This document shows, in pieces, positions 24,499-34,900 of a stretch of 64,000 nt of DNA; the stretch's first letter is position 1, and each line of letters starts with the position of its first letter. The notes under the pieces were generated by a model. That model was given only the letters and a program-made list of their open reading frames with translations, was not told where the DNA came from and searched no databases. Both the position numbers and the translations under genes were made by a program. Origin of the DNA: Hyphomicrobiales bacterium. GTDB taxonomy: Bacteria; Pseudomonadota; Alphaproteobacteria; Rhizobiales; Beijerinckiaceae. The stretch lies in assembly GCA_027483945.1 (NCBI GenBank), contig JAIXTM010000009.1, forward strand, positions 186,001 to 250,000, given 5' to 3'.

Positions 24499-26478
24499 TC
24501 ACAGGGCGATGCCGTCGTCGGGATCGAGTGAAGCCTGACGCGCCAGCAATCGATTGCGGCTCACCAAGGCCCTGGCACGCGCCGTATCGTCCTCATCCGG
24601 ATCGGGCTCGATCTCGACCAGGATGGGCAGCGGCTCAGGTTCCCGAGCGATGGCTTCGTGCTCAGGCAATTCGGGCTCGCGGCGGATGCCGCCATTAGCA
24701 TCATCGGCTTCGGTTGTAGACGACAGCATCCTCACAGGCTTCGACAGCACCTCCAGAGCCGTCCAATCGTCTGGGATCAAATCGCCCCGTGGGCCAACAG
24801 CCGCTGATTTGGGCGGCGGAAGGACACGCTCGGCAAGGCGAGCATCAGCGAAGTAGCGGGCTTTCTTGGCGCGGATCGGATGCAGGCCAGAGACAAGAAC
24901 GATCTCATCGGTCGCTGGCAGTTGCATCACCTCTCCGGGTGTGAGGAGGGGACGCGCGGTTTCCTGACGAGAGACCATGAGGTGGCCGAGCCACGGCGAG
25001 AGACGGTGTCCGGCATAATTTCTAGCATCGCGGATTTCCGTCGCCGTGCCGAGCGCATCGGACACGCGCCTGGCCGTGCGCTCGTCATTGGTCGCGAAGC
25101 TCACCCGCACATGGCAATTGTCGAGGATGGCGTTGTTCGGCCCATAGGCCTTCTCGATCTGGTTGAGCGACTGCGCGATCAGGAACGAGCGAATGCCGTA
25201 GCCCGCCATGAAGGCGAGCGCGGACTCGAAGAAGTCTAGCCGTCCCAGCGCCGGAAACTCATCTAGCATCAAGAGCAGCCGGTGGCGGCGGCGCTCGCTC
25301 TGCAGTTCTTCGGTCAGGCGCCGCCCGATCTGGTTCAGGATCAGACGGACAAGCGGCTTGGTGCGGCTGATGTCGGACGGCGGCACGACGAGATAGAGCG
25401 TGGCAGGACGCTGGCCCTCGACGAGGTCCGTGATGCGCCAGTCGCAGCGCGCCGTGACCGCCGCGACGACAGGATCGCGGTAGAGACCGAGGAACGACAT
25501 CGCGGTCGAGAGCACGCCCGAGCGCTCGTTCTCCGACTTGTTGAGAAGCTCGCGCGCGGCCGAGGCGACGACCGGGTGAGGCCGGTCGCCCAGGTGCTTC
25601 GTCGTCATCATCGCTTGAAGGGTCGTTTCGATCGGCCGTCTTGGATCGGAGAGGAAAGCCGCAACGCCCGCGAGCGTCTTGTTCGTCTCCGCGTAAAGGA
25701 CATGCAGGATCGCGCCGACGAGGAGCGCGTGGCTGGTCTTCTCCCAATGGTTGCGCTTCTCGAGCGCGCCTTCCGGGTCGACTAGAATGTCGGCGATGTT
25801 TTGGACGTCGCGCACCTCCGACGGTCCGCGCCGCACCTCGAGCAGCGGGTTGTAGGCGTCGCTGGTTTCAGACGTCGGATCGAAGCGCAGGACCCGGCCG
25901 AAGCGGGCGCGCCAACCGGCGGTCAGACCGAAGTTCTCGCCCTTGATGTCGTGGACGATGCACGATCCTGACCAGGTGAGGAGCGTCGGCACGACGAGGC
26001 CAACGCCTTTGCCGCTTCGGGTCGGGGCAAAGCACAGCACGTGCTCGGGACCGTCATGGCGCAGATAGTCTTCGCGCAACCGGCCGAGCAGGACGCCATC
26101 GGGACCAAGCAGGCCGGCGCGACGAACTTCCTCATCTGTCGCCCAGCGCGCCGAGCCGTAGGTCGTCACGTCGTCGGCTTCGCGTGCCCGCCAGATCGAC
26201 AAGCCGATGGCGGCGGCTATGGCCGCGAAGCCGCCGGAAGCGGCGATCGCCGCGCCCTCGTAGAAGACGAGCGGCGCATAGGCATCGAACCAGTACCACC
26301 ACCAGAAGAAGGCCGGTGGGGTATAGACCGGCCAGCTACCCACCCGAAACCAGGCTGGTCCCAACTCTGGCTGGAAGGCAAGGCGCCAAGCCGTCCATTG
26401 CGTCGCGCCCCAGACGGCCGCCAGTACGATCAGTACGACGATGAGGATCTGGCCCCACAGGATCTTCGTTGCCGGCAT
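24499..26478 (-). CDS. traG: Type IV coupling protein TraG/VirD4
   Basis: A 659-aa coupling ATPase that brings the relaxase-DNA complex to the Trb channel. N-terminal TMs (ILIVVLIVLAAVWGATQW; AIAASGGFAAIAAAIGLSIW), Walker A FAPTRSGKGVGLVVP near residue 153, VHDIKGEN, Walker B LLLMLDEFPALGRLDFFE and IAQSLNQIEKAYG follow the VirD4 order. The C-terminal 120 residues are acidic. It is downstream of the relaxase and upstream of the CopG protein. Confidence 0.95.
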   Translation of the reverse strand: MPATKILWGQILIVVLIVLAAVWGATQWTAWRLAFQPELGPAWFRVGSWPVYTPPAFFWWWYWFDAYAPLVFYEGAAIAASGGFAAIAAAIGLSIWRAREADDVTTYGSARWATDEEVRRAGLLGPDGVLLGRLREDYLRHDGPEHVLCFAPTRSGKGVGLVVPTLLTWSGSCIVHDIKGENFGLTAGWRARFGRVLRFDPTSETSDAYNPLLEVRRGPSEVRDVQNIADILVDPEGALEKRNHWEKTSHALLVGAILHVLYAETNKTLAGVAAFLSDPRRPIETTLQAMMTTKHLGDRPHPVVASAARELLNKSENERSGVLSTAMSFLGLYRDPVVAAVTARCDWRITDLVEGQRPATLYLVVPPSDISRTKPLVRLILNQIGRRLTEELQSERRRHRLLLMLDEFPALGRLDFFESALAFMAGYGIRSFLIAQSLNQIEKAYGPNNAILDNCHVRVSFATNDERTARRVSDALGTATEIRDARNYAGHRLSPWLGHLMVSRQETARPLLTPGEVMQLPATDEIVLVSGLHPIRAKKARYFADARLAERVLPPPKSAAVGPRGDLIPDDWTALEVLSKPVRMLSSTTEADDANGGIRREPELPEHEAIAREPEPLPILVEIEPDPDEDDTARARALVSRNRLLARQASLDPDDGIAL

Positions 26479-26595
26479 GCCAAGCCTCTTTCGATCGCAA
26501 TGACGACACGAGAAGGGGCCTGGAGGCTGCGGGCAACACTGGCCTGCTCGGCATCGCGGCTTGGCGCGCGCCGTCGCGCAGATCGGAAGGTCCGG

Positions 26596-28326
26596 TCAGA
26601 GCGCAGGCCCTCGTTTTCGCCCGAAGCTCCAGTCGACGCCGCCAGGCGTGAGCGAGCCGGCAACCTGCTGTCCGAGGTGCCGCTCCAGTGACGGCGACCA
26701 CGGCACGAGCTGGAAGCCAAGCCCGTTGTCGAGCATGGCGAAACGTCCGGAGGCGAGGGCGATCCGTTGGCGGTAGACGCCTCCGACAGGATCGCCGGGC
26801 GAGGCCGGCAGATGAGGAAGGCCCGACTCGCCGGCGAGCCGCGTGGCGGTCGCATCAAGCTCGCGTCGGCGCAATGTCTCGAGAAGGTCGCGGGCGAAAA
26901 CCACGCGCTGCCCTTGTCGCCTCGCCAGGCCTTCTGTGATCAGATGCTCGGTGCGAGCCGAGAGCGCGGCACCGACCTCCTGGCCAAACCCGGCATTCGA
27001 CGGGTTCAAGGGGCCCGCCCCGACCAGCTGGCGATCGAGCCAAGTCGCGCCGGTGGCCGTGACCTGCGCTTCCAAGGGGAGATCGGACCGGACCGCGATG
27101 GCGATACGCGTCTCGCCCGTCCTGTCCCGGAAGCGGCGGACCTCGACAATGGACCCGGCGGCGGCATCGCCCGTGGCCTCCAGGTCGCGCAGCCGCACGT
27201 GATGGGCGCGCCCGTCGACACCATCGATCACCGCATAGGCTGATCCCTTCAACTCGTCGTGCAGTCCACGCTCGACCAACCGGCCAACAATCGTCGGGGT
27301 GTCGTTCGCGCCATGAACCGATAGCTCGCGCGCATCGCTATGCCGCCCCAATGCTCGATGCATCGCCTTGATGATGTCGCCGCACTCGCCCATCGCCCGC
27401 AGCGTCGGCTCGATCTCCGTCGACAGCCGCCACAGTCCCGGACCCACGGCTTCGGCGAGGCCCAGCCGCTCGAGTTTCCGGACCCGCCCGACCAGCAGGC
27501 CGCGGTCGATCTCGCCGGCAGGCTCGGGGCCGGGCCGCAGGTCGAGCATCCCCTCGTTCCGGCCTGCCGCGCGCGTCAGCGCGCGGTCGAGAGGCGTGAA
27601 GCGGTCGGCCGCCACCTGACGTTCGAGCCCGCGCTGGATGTCCTGCTCCGATCGCGGGCCGAGTTCGAGGGTGGCAAGGTGCTCTGCCCGCGCGCGCAGG
27701 CCCCGGCTGATATAGTCCCGCCCGATCACGAGGTCTGCCCCGTCGCCGGCTCGGCCACGCACGAGAACATGGATGTGCGGGTGCTCGGTGTTCCAGTGTT
27801 CGACGGCCACCCAGTCGAGACGTGTGCCGAGATCGCGCGACATGTCGCTCATGAGGTCGCGGGTGTAACGCTTGAGGTTATCGAGTTCGGCCGCGTCCTC
27901 CGGCGAGACGATGAACCGAAAATGGTGCCGGTCGCCCTCGCAGCGCTCGGCGAAGGCGCGGCCGTCGGCATTGTCCGCCTGCTCGTTGAACAATTGCCCG
28001 CTTTCTCCCTCACGCCCGGCACCCTCGCGCTTGAGGTAGATGACATGGGTGGCGAGCGCGGCGGAACGCGGAGTCTGACGCACGACACGGGCCTTGACCA
28101 CAACGCCGCGTGAACGCGAGCTCAGACCGCGCATCGCGGCAAGGCTCGCGGCGCGCCCGCGTCCGAACGAGCCGGCGCGGCGACCGCGTTCCTGATGTAG
28201 ACCGCCGGCCTTTTCTGTCGCGGCCAGCGCGCGGGCGATGAAGCTCTTGGCTTGCCGGGGAGAAAGGCGGCTTCGGTTGCGGACCTTGCCGGGACGAATG
28301 CGAAGCCCGTCGTCGCGGTCGCTCAA
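26596..28326 (-). CDS. Conjugative relaxase (MobP/VirD2-like, DUF3363)
   Basis: A 576-aa relaxase that nicks and pilots DNA at oriT. It contains the RHHFRFIVSPEDA motif, a HUH site in HWNTEHPHIHVLVRG and the DUF3363 C-terminal half (EPTLRAMGECGDIIKAMHRAL; GATWLDRQLVG). The family N-terminus (SDRDDGLRIRPGKVR) begins at a TTG at 28326, so I prefer this start; the frame stays open to 28446 but the extra 40 residues look non-coding. It lies upstream of traG with a candidate oriT just ahead of its start. Confidence 0.92.
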   Translation of the reverse strand: MSDRDDGLRIRPGKVRNRSRLSPRQAKSFIARALAATEKAGGLHQERGRRAGSFGRGRAASLAAMRGLSSRSRGVVVKARVVRQTPRSAALATHVIYLKREGAGREGESGQLFNEQADNADGRAFAERCEGDRHHFRFIVSPEDAAELDNLKRYTRDLMSDMSRDLGTRLDWVAVEHWNTEHPHIHVLVRGRAGDGADLVIGRDYISRGLRARAEHLATLELGPRSEQDIQRGLERQVAADRFTPLDRALTRAAGRNEGMLDLRPGPEPAGEIDRGLLVGRVRKLERLGLAEAVGPGLWRLSTEIEPTLRAMGECGDIIKAMHRALGRHSDARELSVHGANDTPTIVGRLVERGLHDELKGSAYAVIDGVDGRAHHVRLRDLEATGDAAAGSIVEVRRFRDRTGETRIAIAVRSDLPLEAQVTATGATWLDRQLVGAGPLNPSNAGFGQEVGAALSARTEHLITEGLARRQGQRVVFARDLLETLRRRELDATATRLAGESGLPHLPASPGDPVGGVYRQRIALASGRFAMLDNGLGFQLVPWSPSLERHLGQQVAGSLTPGGVDWSFGRKRGPAL

Positions 28327-28439
28327 AGGAACAGCCTGCGAAAAATCCTGCAATCGGAGAGCTTTGCCGATGGTGGCAGGCTGCACGCTCGATCGGCAGC
28401 CTGTGCTAAAGCCTTGTCGCTGCATAAAAATCCAACCGT

Positions 28440-28476
28440 CCGACACCGCCGCAGGCTGTCGCTTTTATCCTGCCCT
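28440..28476 (+). other. Candidate oriT with RP4-like nic sequence
   Basis: TTTATCCTGCCC matches the IncP/MobP nic consensus YATCCTG|Y, with TATCCTG at 28466-28472 and the predicted nick before C28473. Just 5' is an imperfect inverted repeat GACA..GCC..GGC..TGTC (28442-28460), as expected for relaxase binding. The site lies about 140 bp upstream of the relaxase gene, a usual oriT position. Not proven. Confidence 0.5.
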
Positions 28477-28552
28477 CCACGGCCGAGCCTCAAGCGCTGG
28501 CCTTTGCCTGCCTTGTGCCCTGCGAAGCAAGTCGAGGAACAACTCGAGCGCT

Positions 28553-29359
28553 TCACCGCTGAGGTCCCGTATCACGGGGTGGAAACAAGGCATTTGCCGT
28601 TGGCGACCGGCCAGCCAGCGGCAGGATTGCGTGAATCGGCTTGGCGCCCGAGGTTGTTGGCGGATGCTCAGGTGCGTTCAGTTCGGCTCTCTCACGCCGC
28701 ACGAACAGCGCAGCGTCAGCCTGCGGCTTGAGCTGCGCGAACTGCGTTACGCTTGCAGCCAATCCAAGCTGAAACCGGACGAAGATCGGAGATCCGAATG
28801 ACTCCAGCCCAGCAATTGTGATGGGCTTAGCCGGCGCAGGTGGTGCGCCTGGATCGATCAGCGGCTCGAGCCGCGCGAGGTAATCGACCGTTTCCCAAGG
28901 CAGCGGCCGACCCGCGCGGACGTAATCCTCCCAGCGCTTCGGCCCTGCATTGTAGGCCGCCAGCATGCCGCGCGGACCATAGCGGTCGTGCATCTCGCGC
29001 AGATAGGCAGTGCCGGCCAGGATGTTGTCGCGGACCGCGAACGCGTCGGTGCCAAGGCCATGGCGCGCCCGCAACTCGGCATAGGTCTTGGGCATGACCT
29101 GCATGAGGCCGATGGCGCCGACCGGCGACACGGCAGCAGGATTGCCGCGACTCTCCTGCCGCATGACGGCCTTGATCCAGACTTCCGGAATTGAGAAACG
29201 GCGCGAGGCTTCCGCGACAGCGGCGGAGACAGGATCAACAGTTCCGGCCGGCAGTTGAACCGTCTCCGCGACGGTCGAGGTTGCGCACAGAAGCGGCATG
29301 TTGATTGCGATGGCGCACGCAGCCGAACGGACGATGAGAGTGAGGCGAGGGAACGCCAT
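28553..29359 (-). CDS. Lytic transglycosylase (VirB1-like)
   Basis: A 268-aa secreted SLT-domain protein that opens peptidoglycan for the conjugation channel. Signal peptide about residues 1-30 (LIVRSAACAIAINMPLLCA). SLT domain with the catalytic Glu in AVMRQESRGNPAAVSPVGAI, then GLMQVMPKTY, DNILAGTAYLREM and AAYNAGPKRW. The ATG at 29359 overlaps the traF stop. The C-terminal ~80 residues are variable. Confidence 0.92.
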   Translation of the reverse strand: MAFPRLTLIVRSAACAIAINMPLLCATSTVAETVQLPAGTVDPVSAAVAEASRRFSIPEVWIKAVMRQESRGNPAAVSPVGAIGLMQVMPKTYAELRARHGLGTDAFAVRDNILAGTAYLREMHDRYGPRGMLAAYNAGPKRWEDYVRAGRPLPWETVDYLARLEPLIDPGAPPAPAKPITIAGLESFGSPIFVRFQLGLAASVTQFAQLKPQADAALFVRRERAELNAPEHPPTTSGAKPIHAILPLAGRSPTANALFPPRDTGPQR

Positions 29360-29883
29360 CACTCGTCCTCGAACGTCCAAACCGCGGTCGCCCGGCCAAT
29401 GATCGCGCTGACCGACAGCGGTCCGAAATAGCGCCCGTCGAAGGAGGCGGGTGCGTCCCAATTGAGGAGAAAGACCTCGTCTCCGGTCAGCGTTCGGCAG
29501 CCCTGCCAAGCGGGCAGCAAGCGGCCCATCCTGTCGCGCTCGCGGGCGACGGCCCAAGCCGCGCCGTCAACCGTGACCGAAACCTCGTCACGGCAGACGG
29601 TCTGGCCAGAAAGGGCGGCGACACGCTTCAGGAGCGGCACGCCTGCGCCGACATACCCACGCTCGGTGAGATATGTCGCAAGCGGTGCTGGAGGTCGCGC
29701 CAGCACCAACTGCGTGACCTCAAGGCGGTCCGCCGGCGCGATCCGGTAAAGGCCGATCGGTGCGCTCTCGGATGCGTTCCAGACAAGCTTGATCGGCAGT
29801 TCCACCATTATCGTGGCGAGAATGGCGCCGGTCGCGGCAGCGCTGAGCACAAGCGGGCGCCATGCGGGTGAATGGCCCCTCAT
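29359..29883 (-). CDS. traF: Conjugative transfer signal peptidase TraF (S26 family)
   Basis: A 174-aa TraF-type protease that in RP4 processes and cyclises the pilin. One N-terminal TM (LVLSAAATGAILATIMV), the catalytic Ser in NASESAPIGLYRI and Lys in GVPLLKRVAALSGQTVCR, then LTGDEVFLLNWDAPASFDGRYFG and the end SAIIGRATAVW. The ATG at 29883 overlaps the DUF2840 stop (ATGA), so the longer frame is rejected. Confidence 0.92.
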   Translation of the reverse strand: MRGHSPAWRPLVLSAAATGAILATIMVELPIKLVWNASESAPIGLYRIAPADRLEVTQLVLARPPAPLATYLTERGYVGAGVPLLKRVAALSGQTVCRDEVSVTVDGAAWAVARERDRMGRLLPAWQGCRTLTGDEVFLLNWDAPASFDGRYFGPLSVSAIIGRATAVWTFEDE

Positions 29884-30344
29884 CGATCGTTTCTCGTGCG
29901 CAGAAGCCATGCGCCATGCCGGCCAGGCGTGTAGGGCCGCGGCTGCTCGCCCACCGCCACGCGATTCTGGACATGCTGCCAATGGTCGGGACAGGCATCG
30001 GCCGGATGAATGCCGAGCGCCTCCACCTGATCGATCGCTTGGAGGACACGCTCCACGCGCCGCCAGTCGGAAAGCCGTAGCAGCACCTCGCCGCCGGGTG
30101 TGACGCCGGGAATAGTGGTGATGGGCTTGCCCGGGAGGACGGCGCGCAGGATGTCGATCCGCGAGACGGCGGTGCCGTAGTCATTGGCCGCCCAGCGGAC
30201 GAAGGCGAAGATCGTGCCTGGCGCGAACCAGATAGCGCGCCGCCGAGCATCCAGGATTTCCTCCTCGACAGGACGACCGAAGCGGATCCAACGCTCGATG
30301 CGTCCCTCGATATGCATGAGCTCGACGCGGGTTCGACCGGTCAT
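29880..30344 (-). CDS. DUF2840 domain protein
   Basis: A 154-aa protein with DUF2840 features: VELMHIEGRIERWIRFGRP, FAPGTIFAFVRWAANDYGT, RIDILRAV and TPGGEVLLRLSDWRRVERVLQAID. It sits between parA and traF in most related ICEs; here the upstream gene is missing and the space holds repeats. Function is not known; the association with transfer genes is strong. Confidence 0.88.
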   Translation of the reverse strand: MTGRTRVELMHIEGRIERWIRFGRPVEEEILDARRRAIWFAPGTIFAFVRWAANDYGTAVSRIDILRAVLPGKPITTIPGVTPGGEVLLRLSDWRRVERVLQAIDQVEALGIHPADACPDHWQHVQNRVAVGEQPRPYTPGRHGAWLLRTRNDR

Positions 30345-30536
30345 GGCGCCGCTTCCTCGCTTATCGGTGTCAGGTTGATGGACGCGGATCGCCCAGTGTC
30401 CGCGCCTGCGTCGCGCAAGCCCGTGAGCGGATGCGCTGCGTGCCGGGCGGCCGTTAGACAGATTCCGAAGGAATCCAGATTAGGAACGTTACGCATCCGC
30501 CAAGCGATTGAGCGGATAAGGTATTCCCCTGAAGCC

Positions 30537-30600
30537 GGTCCCCGATGGCACGAGGATTGGGTCCCTGATCGCACGATGGCGACGGTCCCTGATGGCACGA
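30537..30600. repeat. Three iteron-like direct repeats beside repA
   Basis: Three 17-bp copies GGTCCCTGATGGCACGA occur at 30537-30553 (CCCCG variant), 30560-30576 (ATCG variant) and 30584-30600. Start-to-start spacings are 23 and 24 bp, near two helical turns. They lie just downstream of the repA stop, so they are probably iterons for the initiator and part of an origin of replication. The 30345-30536 stretch next to them has no gene I can support. Confidence 0.65.
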
Positions 30601-30606
30601 GCGGAT

Positions 30607-31488
30607 TCACAGCTTGTTCCCATCGATAGGACCGAGCGTGCGCAGGACCGTGCGCTCAAGGGGATCGGTCACCAGGGGTACGAAGGCGAGCCGCTCACCG
30701 CGCCGGGGGTGATGCTCGATCGTCAGCCGGTAGCCGGGCAGGGCCTGCCGGCGCACAATCTCGCGCAGGTCCCAGGCGAAATGCTTGAGGGCCGAAAGGC
30801 TCCCGGACTTCGTGTGAAGATAGGCGACGTCGAAGCTCCAGCCGCCCGATTGGGAGCCGCCATGCTTGCGCACGACGCGGTAGAGCCAGCGCTCCAGGCC
30901 ACCGGTTAGATCGAAATAGGTCCGGTCGATGGTCAGGATGAGCGCGTCGTCGAGCACGCCGGCGAAGAACCAGTCCGGCAGGATGAGTTCGATCCCGAGC
31001 GGCCGGCCGTGCGCGTCGGCGCGCTCCTTCCACTCGTTGATCCAGGAGAAGCGATGGCGCCGCCGCTCGCATGGCTGACGGATCGAGGTCGCGATTGTCG
31101 TCGACTGGAGACGGTCGAGCCCGGCTTTCAGCCGGTCGTAGTCGCGGGAGGATGTGCCGCGACCGACGAAGGTTAGGATTTCGTAAGGCGTCGCTGCCAT
31201 CAACCGGGATGGTTTCAGGCCGCGATCGCGCGCCTCGACGATCTGCGAGGCCGCCCAGATGAGCACATCGGCGTCCCAGATGGTCGCCATGCCGTGCTCC
31301 GGCACCGCCTCGACGCGGATCGCGATATTGCCGGCGCGAAAGTCGATCGGCTTCACCCGCGGCGACTTCGATAGACTGAAAAAGGGATAGGCCATGAGGT
31401 CCTGCTGATCCCGCGCGCGCAGGCAGCTCGGGAGCGCGCGGAACAGATCGAGTTGCGCTCGCTCGGACAGGCGGCTTTTGATCGACAT
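30607..31488 (-). CDS. repA: Replication initiator protein A (RepA-like, RPA family)
   Basis: A 293-aa initiator with family motifs MAYPFFSLSKSPRVKPIDF, GMATIWDADVLIWAASQIVE, YEILTFVGRGTSSRDYDRLK, LILPDWFFAGVLDDALIL and YLHTKSGSLSALKHFAWDLR. Such genes are present in many alphaproteobacterial ICEs and plasmids and may allow transient replication of the excised form. Iteron-like repeats follow its stop and an AlpA-type HTH gene lies just upstream on the same strand. Confidence 0.92.
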   Translation of the reverse strand: MSIKSRLSERAQLDLFRALPSCLRARDQQDLMAYPFFSLSKSPRVKPIDFRAGNIAIRVEAVPEHGMATIWDADVLIWAASQIVEARDRGLKPSRLMAATPYEILTFVGRGTSSRDYDRLKAGLDRLQSTTIATSIRQPCERRRHRFSWINEWKERADAHGRPLGIELILPDWFFAGVLDDALILTIDRTYFDLTGGLERWLYRVVRKHGGSQSGGWSFDVAYLHTKSGSLSALKHFAWDLREIVRRQALPGYRLTIEHHPRRGERLAFVPLVTDPLERTVLRTLGPIDGNKL

Positions 31489-31497
31489 GAGGGTGGA

Positions 31498-31782
31498 TCA
31501 GCGACGGGCTTGGCCGGCATAGGCGGGCGCGATCGCGGCATGCCGCTTGGCCGGCAGGACCGTCTCGCCGCGCTCGTCTGAGGTCGACTCCTTGGCGCCC
31601 CGATTCACCCAGGCTTGAAGGTCAGCGACCGCATAGACGACGCGGCCGCCAAGCTTGGAATATTTCGGCCCGGTTCCGTAGGTGCGATGCTTCTCGAGCG
31701 TCCGGCCGGATAGCCCAAGAAGACGGGCGGCCTCGGGCGTGCGCAGGTAGCGCGGCGGAAGGGCGGCGGTGGGATCGGCCAT
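31498..31782 (-). CDS. AlpA-like helix-turn-helix protein
   Basis: A 94-aa protein with a MerR-type/AlpA winged helix (LRTPEAARLLGLSGRTLEKHRTYGTGPKYSKLGGRVVYAVADLQAW) and a basic tail. It is nine bases upstream of repA. Proteins of this kind act as excisionases (recombination directionality factors) or small activators; which applies is not clear. The 129 bp upstream to the STAND-like gene show no further gene. Confidence 0.88.
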   Translation of the reverse strand: MADPTAALPPRYLRTPEAARLLGLSGRTLEKHRTYGTGPKYSKLGGRVVYAVADLQAWVNRGAKESTSDERGETVLPAKRHAAIAPAYAGQARR

Positions 31783-31911
31783 GGTCGTGCCTCCGATGTC
31801 TGCCGGCCGTCACAGGATCGCGACGGCGGTCGGCGGCAACACAAGCGGAGGGACGCAGGGGAGGGGGATGACGAAGAGAGCGAAAGCTAGCTGTCACCCT
31901 CTCACAAATAG

Positions 31912-34900
31912 CTATTCAAATCGCTCGTCCCGTCGCCTGTCATAGTCAAGTTCCCATTGGCGTTGGGTAGCTATCTCTTGCAGAAGCCGGTCTTTCGAAT
32001 CTTTGATGAACGCCTCTAGCGTTGGAGGGACACCTTCAAAATCATCGAATAAATTTACATTCGACTCCATTATTGCAGCTCGGGAACCACTCCAACTTCT
32101 TGGCCGGAACCGCTCAATGAACACTGCAAGTACGCTTCTGATGTCAGGTGCATGCGCGAGGAGAGCCTTCGCCTGCTCAGACCAGACCTGGGGTCCGCCA
32201 TTGTCAGCGCGACGTGCAAACGTGACAAAGGACGCCGCGAACTGATAGCGCCTCTCGCCATCCTGATTGCACCACGATATCAACTCTTCGCACGAAATTT
32301 CATTTGCTGGATTGGACTGGTGACCATGCAGATGATCGAAGACGTCGACACCCAACTGTTGTTCATCGGCATCTCCCTCAAACAATGCATCTAGGACCGC
32401 CACTGGCTGAACCGATAGTAAGGCCTTCAACAGGTGGTCGTTGTTAAATGAGTAGGTCTCATTGGCGATGACGGCCCGCCTCAAGCGACCAGCTACTTCC
32501 GCTGCCAATGCCGCAGCTTCTGGACCTGTTAGGCAGTCTCGCACAATTCCCGCTAATCTGTAGTCGCCGTTCTGGTTGGCTCTTCTGAACCTGACGCGCG
32601 AAAGCAGTTCTCGACCGGCCTCTAGAAGTTCCGGCTCGTATTGCTTTTGTGCCGAACGGTCCGAGTAAAATCGCATCGATAGAATTTCCAGCGCCACGTC
32701 GAACCCATCGGAGTGTTCGGTAATGAGCCGGAGCAAATCTCTCAAATCTGCGCCTGCCAATTGGTCAGTCGTTCGCCCAAACGCCAGATTCCGATACATC
32801 CAAACCGGCACCTGGCCCGAGATCAGAGCCCGCTTAAGTCGCTCAACACCGCGTGCATCAAGTTGCACCGCCGAGTGCAGTACTGGAACGAACACGATCA
32901 AGGTGGATTGGTCGAGAGCCATATCGAGGAGATTTTGGGCGAGATCCCTCTCTTGCTCCCAAAGTTTGCTGAGAAAGCCTCGAAGCACTTGAACGTCGCG
33001 CTGCTCCAGCGGGATCTGCTCGAGTTCCCCCACCAGCCTTGACCAAGTGTCGCGGCGGTTTTCCGATGCGTCGGCGAGCCCACGACCGAACGCCCAGACC
33101 CTGTTCCCGCCACGGAGGAGGTCAGGTAGCAGATCTGCGAACAAGGCCTCGTCGGCGGCAACCGCTGCCCCGAGTTCGGTCGCGATCGCCTCCAGTCGCT
33201 CAAACTCGTTTGTGATGTCGCTTTCAGGGTCTATGTCTTCAAAGTCGAGTCCGCCTAACCTGTCGCCTAGCACCACTGCTCGCACTCGATCCGATAGGTT
33301 GGACGGCCTGAGCGCGGCTTCCAAGGCGGACAAGCGAGACGAACTGTCTGGTTTCAGCCGCTCCTTGTTGAAGAACATGGTCTGCCGGCACGCGGCCCAG
33401 CCCTCTCGCCAGAACCCGTCTGCGGCGAACCGGCGGGACAGGCCCTCGAGTTCATCGAGCATGTGCGCCGAGGTCCACAGCCCGCGAAAGTTCCGCGCCA
33501 GCAGACCGCCCAACTCGGGCTTGAGCACCCCCTCGGTGAACGCCAACCGTTCGATCAGCGCGAGCGCGGCGCCGTACCATCGGGTGACGTCCTCGTCGCT
33601 CCCGGGCCGGTAACCGTAATCCCGCGATCGCGCCCCGAACTCAAAGCGATGGACGGAGCTGAAGTGCGTCGCTTCCAGAACTTCGTCCAGGGCGGCCAAG
33701 CCGAGCGAGCGCTGCTTTCTATCGCCGGATCGGAGCAGTCGCTCAATGAGCCTAAGGCGCTGTTCGATGGTAGCGTGCGTTCCTGACAAGTAGATCGTGA
33801 AGAGCGAGACAAACGTGTCCAAAGCTTCTTTAGCCTCGCGCTCGTCCGAGCCCTGCGTCGCCGCCAGCACCAGCAGAGAGGCGCTTCGTTCGAACAGGGG
33901 CGGGTCATAGGCCAGAGAGCGCAGCAACGACCGATGCTGCCTCAAGACGATCACGGCCACCTCGGGATCGCCGCCGCTGGCCCGCTCCAGAGCCGCGAGC
34001 GCGGCTCCGGGAGACACTGGGGCGACGTTCTCGAACATCGCTCGGCCGAGGTCGTTGAGAGCCGTCGCATCGCCCAGCAAGCCACCGGCCGCGAGCCATC
34101 GCTCGACGATGGCGATGGCGAGCGGATGCTCGTGCAGGAATGCCAGCCGCCGCGAGAAGGAGCGGGCGAGCCGATCCGTTCCGCCCGTCACCAACTGCTG
34201 ATCGATCAGGTCGTACGGCGTGTCCTCGAGAGCGCGTGCCGCGAGCCGGTTCGCGATGGCGTGCGGCAGCACGGCGCGCCACACGCTGCGCTGCTGGACG
34301 AGGTCCCGCCGGAGCAACTCGCCCACGTGTCGGTAGAGCTCCCGAGGCGCTTGGTCCGCGAGCACCGCGAGGCGCGGCAGCTCTGCCCCATCGCCCGTCA
34401 GCGCCTCGCCCTGGAAGGAATAGACGAGCGAGCACGCTTGGGCCGCGAGGAGTAGCGCATCGTTCGCATCATGCCTTTGGCGGAAGAGGCGCTGGAAGAG
34501 CTCGTCGTCCGATAGGCCGGCAACCGTCTCGGACTGCTCGACCGTGCCGGCGAGGGCGACCGCGATCCGGGCGTTGCCGCCGGACGCCTCGGCGATGGTG
34601 CGCGCGTCAACCTCGGACACGTGCGGGAAGCGGCGTCGGATCAGCTTCTCGATCAGCTCGGGCGAGGACGTGTCCAGGGTGACGACCTGCGTCCCCTCGG
34701 GCTGGTCGTCGCGCACGTCGTACTCGACCGTGAGGACACTGACCGTGCTGCCCGATGCGGCGCATAGCTCCGAGAGCCTGCGGTGGAGATCCGGAGGACA
34801 GTTGTCGATGATCAGGATGGCACGCGTGCGGGTCGCGATCAGGTCGGAGGCGAGGCCGGTTGGCTGCGGGTCGGGGTTGTCCGACAGGTTGGTGTACACG

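Noticed and set aside
28344-28351. Second ATCCTGC near the relaxase start
   Set aside because: Has A in place of the pyrimidine of YATCCTG and no inverted repeat next to it; the 28466 site is better.
28465-28575. Small 36-codon minus-strand frame (VIRDLSGEALELFLDLL...)
   Set aside because: Protein-like text but no ribosome site, overlaps the transglycosylase end and the proposed nic site; too weak to annotate.
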